Under the pieces are notes generated by a model that was not told the DNA's origin, made no database searches, and saw only the letters and a list, made by a program, of their open reading frames with translations. From Diabrotica undecimpunctata (lineage: Eukaryota; Arthropoda; Insecta; Coleoptera; Chrysomelidae): a stretch of DNA of 64,000 nt. Positions 25,601 to 37,987 of this stretch are shown here, piece after piece (position 1 is the stretch's first letter; every line of letters begins with the position of its first letter). The DNA is taken from contig NC_092806.1 of NCBI RefSeq assembly GCF_040954645.1, forward strand, positions 28,049,644 to 28,113,643, read 5' to 3'. The translations under genes and the position numbers were made by a program.

Positions 25601-28600
25601 TGCATAATTTCTAGCCACATGTTAATATTTTTTTAATCAGCAAGACACCCTTAATCGAAGTAATTCAAGTTTCAAACAAAATATACCATTTTAATTTTCA
25701 CGAAATTTTCAGCAAATACAGACATCCAAGTGGAAATTTTTCTCACGAACCATTAGATCTATAAAAATTCTGAGTATGGCAGAAGAACGAGCGGCCAATT
25801 TTATGTAAGAAAAGTCTATTCGCTTTACTCTCGGACCAAAATTGACGCCAACATAGTCGATTAAAGAAATTTGATAAAAATCCAATGGTCTACAGTTTTT
25901 TTTTTGATTTTCCGGCAAAACGGTGCATAATTTCTAGCCACATGTTAACATTTTTTTAATCAGAACGTCACCCTTAATCGAAATAATTCAAATTTTCCAC
26001 AAAATATACATTTTTAATTTTCACGAAATTTACAGCAAATACAGACATCCAGGTGGAAATTTTTCTCACGAACCGTTAGATCTAGGAAAATTCTGAGTAT
26101 GGCAGAAGAACGAGCGGATAATTTTATGTAAGAAAAGTCTATTCCCTTGCCTCCCGGACCAAAATTGACGACAATATAGCCGATTAACCAAATTTGATAA
26201 AAATCCAAGGGTACTCCCTTGGAAAATTTTTGCCAAATTTTCCAAACAAAAATTTTTGTTTAATGTTTTGGTACATGCACTTGGTCCAGCTTATTCCAAA
26301 AATGTGTTTCTTAGAGATCCCTTAACCCCAGTTTGCCGGAAAAGAGGAAAAATAGAATTAAAAAAATCTACAGTTTTTTCAATTTTCCGGCAAAACGGTG
26401 CATAATTTTTAGCCACATAGGGATTTTTTTAATCAGCAAGACACCCTTAATCGAAGTAATTCAAATTTCAAACAAAATATACACTTTTAATTTTCACGAA
26501 ATTTTCAGCAAATACAGACATCCAAGTGGAAATTGTTCTCACGAACCATTAGATCTAGAAAAATTCTGAGTATGGCAGAAGAACAAGCGGCCAATTTTAT
26601 GTAAGAAAAGTTTATTCGCTTCACTCTCGGACCAAAATTGTCGCCAACATAGTCGATTAAAGAAATTTGATAAAAATCCAATGGTCTACAGTTTTTTTTA
26701 TTTTCCGGCAAAACGGTGCATAATTTCTAGCCACATGTTAATATTTTTTTAATCAGAAAGTCACCCTTAATCGAAATAATTCAAATTTTAAACAAAATAT
26801 TTACTTTTAATTTTCAGGAAATTTTCAGCCAATACAGTCATCCAAGTGGAAATTTTTCTCACGAACTGTTAGATCTAGGAAAATTCTGAGTATGGCAGAA
26901 GAACAAGCGGCCAATTTTATGTAAGAAAAGACCATTCGCTTGACTCTCGGAATTAAATTGGCGCCAACATAGTAGATTAAAGAAATTTGATAAAAATCCA
27001 ATGTTCTACAGTTTTTTCGATTTACCGGCAAAACGGTGCATCATTTCTGGCAGAGTGTTAAGATTTTTTTAATCAGCAAGTCACCCTTAATCGAAATAAT
27101 TCAAATTTTAAACAAAATATACATTTTTAATTTTCACGAAATTTACAGCAAATACAGACAATCAAGTGGAAATTTTTCTTACGAACCGTTAGATCTAGGA
27201 AAATTCTGAGTATGTCAGAAGAACGAGCGGATAATTTTATGTAAGAAAAGTCTATTCGCTTCACTCTCGGGCCAAAATTGACGCCAACATAGCCGATTAA
27301 CGAAATTTGATAAAAATCCAATGGTCTACAGTTTTTTCGATTTTTCGGCAAAATGGTGCATAATTTATAGCCACATGTTTATGTTTTTTTAAACAGTAAG
27401 TCACCCTTAATCGAAGTAATTTAAATTTCAAACAAAATATACACTTTTAATTTTCACGAAATTTTCAGCAAATACAGACATCCAAGTGGAAATTTCTCAC
27501 GGTTTCAATGGTTTTTTCACGAACTGTTAGATGTAGGAAAATTCCGAGTATGGCTGAAGAACGAGCTGCCAATTTTATGTAGGAAATGTCCATTCGGTTG
27601 ACTCTCGGACCAAAATTGACGCCAACATAGCCGATTAACGAAATTTGATAAAAATCCAATGGTCTACAGTTTTTTCGATTTTCCGGCAAAACGGTGCATA
27701 ATTTCAAGCCACCTGTTGAGATTTTTTTAATCAGCAAGTCATCCTTAATCGAAATAATTCAAAGTTTAAACAAAATATACACTTTTAATTTTCTCGAAAT
27801 TTTCAGCGAATACATACATCCAAGTGGAAATTTTTCATAGGAACAGTTAGATGTAGGAAAATTCTGAGTATGGCAGAAGAACAAGCGGCCAATTTTATGT
27901 AGGAAATGTCCATTCGCTTGACTCTCGGACAAAAATTGACGCTAACATAGCCGATTAACGGAATATGATAAAAATCCAATGGTCTACAGTTTTTTCGATT
28001 TTCCGGCAAAATTGTGCAAAATTTCTAGCCACATGTTAATTTTTTTAACGGCAAGTCACCCTTAATCGAAATAATTGAAATTTTAAACAAAACATTCACA
28101 TTTAATTTTCACGAAATTTTCAGCAAATACAGACATCCAAGTGGAAATTTTTCTCACGAACTGTTAGATGTAGGAAAATTCCGAGTATGGCAGAAGAACA
28201 AGCGGCCAATTTTATGTAGGAAATTCCATTCGCTTGGCTCTCGGACCAAAATTGATGCGAACATAGCCGATTAACAAAATTTGATAATAATCCAATGGTC
28301 TGCAGTTTTTTCGATTTTCCGGCAAAATGGTGCATAATTTCTAGCCACATGTTTATTTTTTTTAATCAGCATGTCACCCTAAATCGAGATAATTCAAACG
28401 TTAAAGAAAATATACACTTTTAATTTTCACGAAATTTTTAGCAATTACAGACATACAAGTGGAAATTTTTCTCACGAACTGTTAGATGTAGGAAAATTCC
28501 GAGTATGGCAGAAGAACGAGCGGCCAATTTTATGTTGGAAATGTCTATTCGTTTGACTCTCGGACCAAAATTGACGCCAATATAGCCGATTAACCAACTT

Positions 28601-29270
28601 TGATAAAAATCCAAGGGTACCCCTTTAGAAAATTTTTGCCAAATTTTAGAAAAAAAAAATTTTGTTTAATGTTTTGGTACATGCACTTGGTCCAGCTTAT
28701 TCCAAACATGTGTTTTTTTCTGATCCCTTAACCCCAGTTTGCCGGAAAAGAGGAAAAATAGAATTAAAAAAATCTACAGTTTTTTCAATTTTCCGGCAAA
28801 ACGGTGCATAATTTTTAGCCACATATAGGGATTTTTTTAATCAGCAAGTCACGCTTAATCGAAATAATTTAAATTTCAAACAAAATATACACTTTTAATT
28901 TTCTCCAAATTTTCAGCGAATACATACATCCCAGTGGAAATTTTTCTTACGAACAGTTAGATGAATAGTCAGTATGAATATTCTGAGTATGGCAGAAGAA
29001 AGAGGGGCCAATTTTATGTAGGAAATGTCGATTCGCTTGACTCTCGGACCTAAATTGACACCAATATAGCCGATTAACCAAATTTGATAAAAATCCAAGG
29101 GTACCTACCCCCTTGGAAAATTTTTGCCTTTTTCTCACGAACAGTTAAATGTAGGAAAATTCTGAGTATGACAGAAGAACGAGCGGCCAATTTTATGTAG
29201 GAAATGTCCATTCTCTTGACTCTCGGACCAAAATTGACGCCAACAACAAAACGGTGCATAATTTTTAGTC
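19672..29270. repeat. Satellite array of about 26 monomers in two length classes (about 319 and 475 bp)
   Basis: The anchor CCCTTAATCGAA recurs at about 19680, 20158, 20631, 20950, 21269, 21587, 21908, 22229, 22549, 23025, 23345, 23584, 23904, 24379, 24699, 25173, 25648, 25971, 26444, 26764, 27084, 27404, 27742, 28059, 28377 and 28852. Spacings are 317-323 or 473-478. Exceptions: 239 (internal deletion), 338 (short local insertion near 27500) and a 320 unit at 22229 that is a long unit with a deletion. The long class differs by one block of about 155 bp, from the GGGTACCCCCTTGG motif to the repeat of TTTTCCGGCAAAAC. Most monomers are open over 60-75 codons on the minus strand, but these are repeat shadows. 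The end near 29100-29260 is rearranged. Confidence 0.95.
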
Positions 29271-29369
29271 ACATGTTTATTTTTGAAGTTATACTTCTAT
29301 ACGCGCGCTCCACGTTGGAAATTTGTATGAGAGTGAAATCCGTGAAATCATTACATATGTAAGATATTA

Positions 29370-30072
29370 GGTTTGTTCCAACACGCAATTTTTGTACGAT
29401 CCGAAAACCGTCACGAAACTACTTGGACCGTTTTTAATGCGCATGTTCATCATTTGTATCGTCTGATGACGGTAATTTGTAAACTGATGTTGGAACGATT
29501 TTCTGACAACTGACATAATTTGGTGACAATTTATTTTTTTTTATTTTATTTATTTAATTATTAATCAGTAGTTTGCACAAATTTAAAATAAAGACCAATC
29601 TACCTAAATAATTCTGGTTTTTCACCCTAGGTTCGGCTAATAGCTCCAAATCACTCACTACTATAATAATCAGAAAAATCACTAATTCCTTCGTCGTCAG
29701 TCATATTTATAAGTTATAAATAACGAGAAACAAATATTTAAATAAATAATAAGTCTATCATAAGCACGTGATACAATCATTAACCTAACTTCTTTTTTCT
29801 GAACAAATTTGTTGTTTTAATACAAAATCTAAGTTAATCTAGGCCCAACAAGTAGAATAAAATCCTAGTGCGCAAGTCATCCCAACCAGTACATGCATTT
29901 GCCAGATTACTGAAATTATCGTCACGAAACCGTCACTGGGCGATCATAATTTTTGGTGGAACGGTCGGAAGGACGATGAGATGAACGATCATATTTTTGT
30001 TGGAACGTATTTTGTTTAGTGCGCAGGAGTGTAACCGTTACGTGACGGTTCTTCGTTGTGTTGGAACAAACC
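29370..30072. mobile_element. 703-bp TIR element (MITE-like), no ORF
   Basis: Left end GGTTTGTTCCAACAC and right end GTGTTGGAACAAACC are inverted copies, each flanked by TA (ATTA before, TAAT after). Alignment with the empty site in the reverse complement of the copy at 54318-55247 (AAGATAATGAGTAAG) shows this block is an insertion. The interior is non-coding but has repeated ACCGTCACG and GGAACG motifs. Superfamily not assigned; TA flanks suggest a Tc1/mariner-type or similar target. Confidence 0.75.
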
Positions 30073-30153
30073 TAATGAGTAAGAGAGAGACAGAAGATAT
30101 ATTTTCTTTCTCTTCCTCTTTCGAGAATAAAAATGTTCCTTTTGTATATATAT

Positions 30154-31925
<1,772 letters not shown>

Positions 31926-32143
31926 TGATTTAAGAACAAAGAGTTTCACTTTCCTGTCCTATTAATAACTGCAACCTCAAAAAAAACTTTATATTATATA
32001 TTAATATTATTATTTATGTGATATGTTTTGTATTATTTGTTAAATATTCATAATTATATTAGTCTTTTGTATTTCAAAATAATAATCTCAATAAATCACT
32101 GTATGACAAAGAAATGTTAATTTTGAAATACATTTGTGTCATG

Positions 32144-32223
32144 TCTAATTGGCAAATATTTTACGTGTTTGGTTCATACGCTGGTGTATGTGAGTTCGAA
32201 TCCCAAAATGAATTTCCTTTTTT
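32144..32223 (+). tRNA. Divergent tRNA-like sequence with B box and T-run
   Basis: The B box GTTCGAATCCC is at 32194-32204, exactly positions 51-61 counted from 32144. This is the same offset as in the two tRNA-Asp-like genes (from 32721, and from 54870 on the minus strand). The sequence just upstream aligns with that upstream of the tRNA in the other copy. A CATAC/GTATG stem fits an anticodon arm, but with a 6-nt loop. A T-run follows at 32217. The acceptor stem pairs poorly, so it is likely a dead tRNA or SINE-like Pol III unit. Confidence 0.45.
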
Positions 32224-32335
32224 ATTTTTGTAATATTAAAAAACCCCACGTTAATTTTATTAAATATATGTAATATAAGCAAAAATGCTAAATTTTAAAA
32301 TAATATGAAAATTTACAACATAATCCGAGTTGTTG

Positions 32336-33297
32336 GTTTTTGAAGTTATACTTCTATACGCGCGTTCGACATTGTAAATGTGCACGGAAGTGAATCGGAA
32401 ATTTGCACGGGAGTAACAAGCATAACAAGTTTAACATGCCTCGTTAGGCATGTTAAATTATAAATTAAAACTTGTACATATCTCAAGAAAGTTCAAATGT
32501 GTACTTCTGTACAAATGTGTACAAATATACAGAACAAACAATAATTAAATATTGTATTTGTCAATGTCAGATAAATAGACAGTTGTATCACCAAACAATA
32601 TTTTTTAATCTTTGTGATATCTTAGGATTCTTAGGTTATGTTTTGTCAAAGGTAAGGAAATCAATAAATCCTATCGTGACACGTCTTTTTTATAGAAAGT
32701 TTTAAAAATCATTAATGTAGTCCTCGGTGGTATAGTAGTCAGTATCCCGCCTGTCACGCGGGAGACCGGGGTTTGATTCCCAGTCGGGGAGCACTTTTTT
32801 ATATATTATTATCATGGTAAATTTATGCGTAAGTAGAAAAGTTATGTATATTATTGTCATTTTTAAATACTTATGAATATTGCATTTTAATTTGTATTGT
32901 ATTATTGTATTGAATTATGTTGCAGTGTATTGTATTGTATTTTTATATTAATAACAAAATAAACAATGAATTTTACTGCAGAGTATGTGTAAAAAAATTT
33001 TTACATTCAACTCCTTTCATACATATTATGTATATGAAAATAAAAATATACATTTTTATCAAAATATTGATTCAATCCTTCATTTACTATACTCCTATTA
33101 CAGGTCAAATGTTGTTTATTAATTGTTAGTAAGTTGTTATTAATTATGTTTCTCTTTCTGCCATGTCTTACCTATAGCATTACATATGTAATGATTGTGC
33201 AGATTGACTCCCAAATAAATTTGTAACGGCGAATGCGTGTATAGAAGTGTAACTTCTACCGGCAGTCCCACTGGACTGCCACACCCGTTTTTTTTTT
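32336..33297 (+). mobile_element. Subterminal-repeat element, member 2, complete, with tRNA-Asp-like gene
   Basis: The 5' end is TTTTTGAAGTTATACTTCTA. The 3' side has the inverted form GAAGTGTAACTTC at 33244-33256. The inner 50 bp of both ends also pair as inverted repeats. Outside the right repeat lies a perfect hairpin, GGCAGTCC/GGACTGCC with loop CACT (33261-33280), then ACACCCG and a T-run. A second perfect 12-bp hairpin with tetraloop CGTT is at 32430-32457. No ORF. This layout (subterminal inverted repeats at both ends, hairpin next to the 3' end, T-rich borders) is that of non-autonomous Helentron-type Helitrons; that assignment is inference. Confidence 0.65.
32721..32791 (+). tRNA. 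tRNA-Asp (GTC)-like gene inside mobile element
   Basis: 71 nt. The anticodon arm is CCCGC-CTGTCAC-GCGGG with anticodon GTC. The acceptor TCCTCGG pairs with TCGGGGA (two wobbles), with discriminator G. A-box-like TGGTATAGTAG is present and the B box is GTTTGATTCCC (TTTG instead of TTCG). The T stem has one mismatch, shared with the copy at 54800-54870 (CCCAG instead of CCCCG). A Pol III terminator T6 follows within 5 nt. It is likely a tRNA-derived, possibly transcribed, cargo gene rather than the main cellular tRNA-Asp. Confidence 0.75.
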
Positions 33298-33590
33298 GTA
33301 AAATTTGGTAAAAATTTTCCAAGGGGGTACCCTTGGATTTTTATCAAATTTGGTTAATCGGCTATATTGGCGTCAATTTAGGTCCGAGAGTCAAGCGAAT
33401 AGATATTTCCTACATAAAATTGGCCCCTCGTTCTTCTGCCATACTCGGAATTTTCCTACATCTAACAGTTCGTGAGAAAAATTTCCACTTGGATGTCTGT
33501 ATTTGCTGAAAATTTCGTGAAAATTAAATGTGAATATTTTGTTTGTAATTTCAATTATTTCGATTTTTTTTTTCAATATTACAGGTATTT
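33288..33590 (-). repeat. Inverted, partial satellite monomer
   Basis: After the T-run of member 2, the sequence is the satellite unit in reverse orientation. It starts inside the long-class block (reverse complement of the GGGTACCCCCTTGG region) and ends near ATTGAAATTACAAAC. The flip relative to the main array shows that the right border is rearranged and not a simple insertion into the array. Confidence 0.85.
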
Positions 33591-33599
33591 AACATTTTT

Positions 33600-34259
33600 T
33601 ATTATACTCGTTATTTTATGTCTCAATTTCTATATAAGTATACAAGCTATAAAACATTGTTAACTTCATAGTGTATTTTCGAACTTACCGTACGAAAAAC
33701 TACACAGACTAAACATGAAAGTTAGTAAGATAAATGTAGAAAGAAATGTATATTGACTAATTTTACCATAAATGCATATGTAATTAAATTTGTGCTAAAA
33801 AGCGAATCAGCTGCGATTCCAAAAATTACTACTAGCCCAAAGTAGCTTAGTCGAAGATATAATTAAAAGACATGAGTTTTTTTACATTATACATACTTTA
33901 TATTTAAATATATAATATAATTCTACAAATTTACCCGCCTATGATTTTTTGTTCCTAGAAACGTTGCAAATTTCACATCAGTAGAAAGGTGACTGGTGAC
34001 TTTTATGTACACAAAAATAAGACCACAAAATGGATGATAAATGACAGCAAACTTACGTGTAGATTTTATAAAAGTTAGTAAATAATAATGATTATATATT
34101 GTTTCCATATAGTTAAATGCAGTATGTGGTAAGTAAAATTAAATCTCGTTACATAATTAATAATCTATTTGCTTTATTTACAGATTTTCTGAAGAAGTGA
34201 ATAGGTTATATCACATTCCAGTTGTTCAGAGCACTTTGTAGAGATATACACCTTTAAAC
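33600..34259. promoter_or_regulatory. AP-1 mu upstream region with 5' UTR intron acceptor
   Basis: No ORF of note. A pyrimidine-rich acceptor, TTTATTTACAG, ends at about 34182 and is followed by an A+T-rich leader of about 77 nt to the AUG. This suggests that a 5' UTR exon lies further upstream. The promoter could not be located. Confidence 0.4.
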
Positions 34260-35528
34260 ATGTCGTGTTCAGCGATATATATTTTAGATGTAAAAGGAAA
34301 AGTTTTAATCTCTAGGAACTATAGGGGCGATATAGACCTAGGTGTAATAGAAAAATTTATGCCTTTGTTAATGGAAAAAGAAGAAGAAGGACTTCTAACT
34401 CCAATTTTACAAATCCCTGAATGCACCTTCTCATATATTAAAACTAACAATCTATATATAGTAAGCACTACGAAGAAAAATGGTAATATTGCGCTTGTAT
34501 TTGTATTTTTACATAAAATTGTTCAAGTTATGACTGAATATTTTAAAGAATTAGAAGAAGAAAGTATCAGAGATAATTTTGTTGTTATTTACGAGTTGTT
34601 GGACGAACTTTTAGATTTTGGCTATCCTCAAACAACTGATAGCAAAATTCTTCAAGAATACATCACTCAAGAAGGTCATAAACTAGAGATACAACCAAGA
34701 ATTCCTGTAGCTGTTACAAATGCAGTTTCATGGCGTTCTGAGGGAATAAAATACAGGAAAAATGAAGTATTCTTAGATGTAATAGAGTCAGTAAATCTTT
34801 TAGCAAGTGCAAATGGCAATGTACTAAGAAGTGAAATAGTGGGAGCAATAAAAATGAGAGTGTATCTTTCTGGTATGCCTGAACTGAGATTAGGTCTCAA
34901 TGATAAAGTATTATTCGAGAGTACAGGGCGTGGTAAATCTAAATCTGTAGAGTTGGATGATGTTAAATTCCATCAATGTGTAAGATTATCAAGATTTGAA
35001 ATAGACAGAACAATCTCTTTTATTCCACCAGATGGTGAATTTGAATTAATGTCTTATCGTTTGAATACACATGTTAAACCATTAATTTGGATTGAGTCTG
35101 TTATAGAAAGACATGCCCATAGCAGAGTGGAGTACATGATTAAAGCTAAATCTCAATTCAAGAGACGTTCTACTGCTAACAATGTTGAAATAATCATTCC
35201 AGTGCCACATGATGCAGACTCTCCAAAGTTCAAAACCACCATTGGCAGTGTCAAGTATGCCCCTGAACAAAATGCCATAACTTGGAGTATCAAATCATTC
35301 CCAGGGGGTAAGGAGTATTTGATGAGGGCTCACTTTGGTTTACCTAGTGTTGAATGTGAAGATACTGAGGGTAAACCACCTATTCAAGTCAAATTTGAAA
35401 TTCCGTATTTTACAACTTCTGGAATACAAGTCAGATACTTGAAGATTATAGAAAAGAGTGGGTATCAAGCTCTACCATGGGTGAGATATATTACACAGAA
35501 TGGGGACTACCAGTTACGTACTAATTAA
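34260..35528 (+). CDS. AP-1mu: AP-1 complex subunit mu (clathrin adaptor medium chain), full length
   Basis: 422 residues in one exon, the usual length for mu1. The N-terminal longin-like domain (about 1-140) starts MSCSAIYILDVKGKVLISRN and contains IYELLDELLDFGYPQTT. The mu homology domain (about 168-420) includes SWRSEGIKYRKNEVFLDVIE, SGMPELRLGLNDK, ISFIPPDGEFELMSYRL and the C-terminal FEIPYFTTSGIQVRYLKI. The latter carry the strands that bind YxxPhi sorting signals in cargo tails. In the AP-1 complex it acts at the trans-Golgi network and endosomes. The start is chosen as the first AUG giving the canonical MSxSAIYxLD N-terminus. The adjacent genes give no operon context. The lack of coding introns is notable but compatible with insect genes. 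Confidence 0.96.
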   Translation: MSCSAIYILDVKGKVLISRNYRGDIDLGVIEKFMPLLMEKEEEGLLTPILQIPECTFSYIKTNNLYIVSTTKKNGNIALVFVFLHKIVQVMTEYFKELEEESIRDNFVVIYELLDELLDFGYPQTTDSKILQEYITQEGHKLEIQPRIPVAVTNAVSWRSEGIKYRKNEVFLDVIESVNLLASANGNVLRSEIVGAIKMRVYLSGMPELRLGLNDKVLFESTGRGKSKSVELDDVKFHQCVRLSRFEIDRTISFIPPDGEFELMSYRLNTHVKPLIWIESVIERHAHSRVEYMIKAKSQFKRRSTANNVEIIIPVPHDADSPKFKTTIGSVKYAPEQNAITWSIKSFPGGKEYLMRAHFGLPSVECEDTEGKPPIQVKFEIPYFTTSGIQVRYLKIIEKSGYQALPWVRYITQNGDYQLRTN

Positions 35529-36475
35529 GCATTGTTATTGTACTTTTTTGCTTTTTACGTTAGAATATATATTTTTACTTATACTTTTATTTGTAGGGTC
35601 TTATAAAACTTTGTACTATGTAGCACAATATTCAGTTAATATATTTTAAAATAAACATTACTTTTCCATGTACTGCTCTCATAATTCATCATAAATTATT
35701 CCAGCATTTTATATTTCAAAATATTTAAACCATATACTTATATATCTGAAATTGAACAGATTTACCTCTTTTATTCTTCAACATTGATTTATTCTGTCTT
35801 TTATCAAGTTCAAGCTCCAGGAAAGTTTGGATTTTAATATTTTTTATATTTTAAAATCTGACAAATTATTAACCAAGTGTCAACAGAGCGAGTATCTAAT
35901 ATTTTGCCGTTTTACAAACTATGGAAATCTCATAAAAACATTTTTATCTTCTCTTGTAAGTTTATATTATTCATCAAATTGGAAAAGAAAGTTCAGAGAT
36001 ACCTATTTGAAGATATAACTACAGGTTATCCTTATGTCATAATAGTTACAGTATATTTATATTTTATAGTAACTTAAATATTTATTTATATATTTAGATC
36101 CAATTAATGTATGTCTATCTTTTCTTTTTTTTTTCTTAATAGTGTATTTGGAGAAAAACATTAGTGATTTTTATAAGGAACATTTTATACATGGTTCAAA
36201 TTTTTATAACACTCTGAGTATATGCACTGTTAATTAAAAAGTATTTTCAAATGCTATTTTAATAAAACTAATAAATGCTACTTGCAGCTGTTAATTTTTA
36301 TTTTTGATTGTCACATAAGCACTTGAACAGAGTTTTATCCAATTGCTACATATTACAAACTGCCATAAGTTGTTTTGTTTTTATATAATTCAGAATTAGG
36401 TATAAGATAACATTCATTATAAAAGAATCTTGTTTTTATACACTTAATCCCTAAAAATCAGGGTATAATTTAAGC
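35529..36475. other. AP-1 mu 3' flank
   Basis: A+T-rich and likely to hold the 3' UTR. A candidate poly(A) signal, AATAAA, lies at about 35651. No gene recognised. Confidence 0.5.
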
Positions 36476-36960
36476 ATGCATTCTTGGCTCAATACTCCTG
36501 ATGTAGTATTTTGTCAATTTCATCTTGTGCTACCCTTACAGACAGATATTCTCTGTTCCCAATATGAGTTTTTAAGAATTGAATATCTATGCCTTTCTCT
36601 TGTAGCATTTGATGTATCAGAAGTAATAGAAAAGCTAACCCAAATATTGCTTCCCCAATTCCCATTCCTTCTCGAAAATTTTCTATAGGTATGTTCGATA
36701 ATGGATTATTTTAATCAGGATTTTTAGAGTGATAGGGGGATATGAATAAAGACTGATTTCAGCCAATCTTATAGAATCCTACCTTTATAGATTTCTGAAC
36801 AGTCTCATTAACAAAGGGATGTTTTCTTCAATCATTAATTTGAATATATCTATATGTAGTTCATCTGACATTGGCTTTTCCCATTCTATTATTCGTAATT
36901 GCTCTAGATACTTCTGAAGTTAAGGTATCAGGTGTTTTTTTGAGTTATTTTTATTGTTGA
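36476..36960 (-). pseudogene. RTE reverse transcriptase remnant
   Basis: Right to left: SEVSRAITNNRMGKA near 36920, a DELHIDIFKLMIEENIPLL stretch, a DWLK-like motif, then NFREGMGIGEAIFGLAFLL near 36670, matching GFREGxGTREALF of RTE reverse transcriptases. It ends GNREYLSVRVAQDEIDKI. Several frameshifts. Most similar in layout to the copy at 7458-9955. Confidence 0.6.
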
Positions 36961-37987
36961 AAAATCTGGAGATTTGTGGTGCAAACAGTTCTTATATGTG
37001 TTTTTTTCAATGCTTACAAAGTTCATTGTTTTCGACTATACATCGATCATTGTTATCTACTACTTATCTTATTTGTAGAACGCTGTCTTCTCTGCCTAGC
37101 AATTCTTTCACGTTTTACATATATGCTCATACATATTTTTAATCTACTGATTTGTACACAGCTAAATATTTGTTCTTAAAAATGACCTTCCCATGTGCAT
37201 CATCTGGATTATTTCTTCCTTAGACTATGGAAATTGCGTAAGTATTTTTCAAACTGTTTCAATCTTGAATCAATATTTTTCCAAAGTCTAAAGCTGATAG
37301 TTCCTGATTTAACATCTACTTTTTTTTTGTTTCTTTTTTAATTAAAAATTTAAATTTCCCACCACAGAATTGTGAGTGGAGCCAACTTCAGTAATGGAAT
37401 ATGTTTTTCATACCTTTGCTGAAGATGAAAAAAACAAGAAGAAAGATACCATAACATAAAGACAAGTATTTTGACCTGTCGCCTCTAATTTCTGAAGTAA
37501 TCTAACATAACTGTTGATAATAATCATGAAGAAGTTAAAAAAGTTTATCGGTAGCCTGTGGCCATTTCAAAACGTTCGACTATTTTTTATGACCCTTTCA
37601 TTCATACCGTTCACGAAGAAAGCTGTACAAATATATTGAAAAAGAAGAAGAAAACAAAAATGTCACAAAAAATGTTCTCATGACATTTGATGCACATGCG
37701 TAATTGACATAACCTTGTATTACAATTACAAGGTTACAAGATCGAATTAAATAATTATTATATTTGGTCTCTTTAAATAACATTTTATTTATTGTTGTCT
37801 AACTAGGACTAGAATTTTTGCATATATTTCAACATTTATTTTTACTCTAAAATTTGTATGTATATTAATTATTTAAGCCCATCCCATTAAAAGTAAAAGT
37901 TAATATCGCGCCATCTTTATATTAGTTTGATATAAATTTAAACCATTTAAATTTTATGTAAACTGAATACTTTAAATACACATTTAA
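36961..37987. other. Intergenic, includes the Vps36 promoter region
   Basis: A+T-rich with only short chance frames. The sequence immediately before the AUG at 37988 must hold the Vps36 promoter and leader. No TATA or initiator could be assigned with confidence. Confidence 0.4.

Noticed and set aside
19560..29260. Dozens of 60-90-codon open frames, mainly on the minus strand, with similar sequence
   Set aside because: They repeat with the satellite period and overlap on both strands; the similarity follows from the DNA repeat, and there is no start context or splice pattern.
19672..29270. CRISPR-like array
   Set aside because: Long direct repeats without unique spacers, in a eukaryotic genome; an ordinary satellite.
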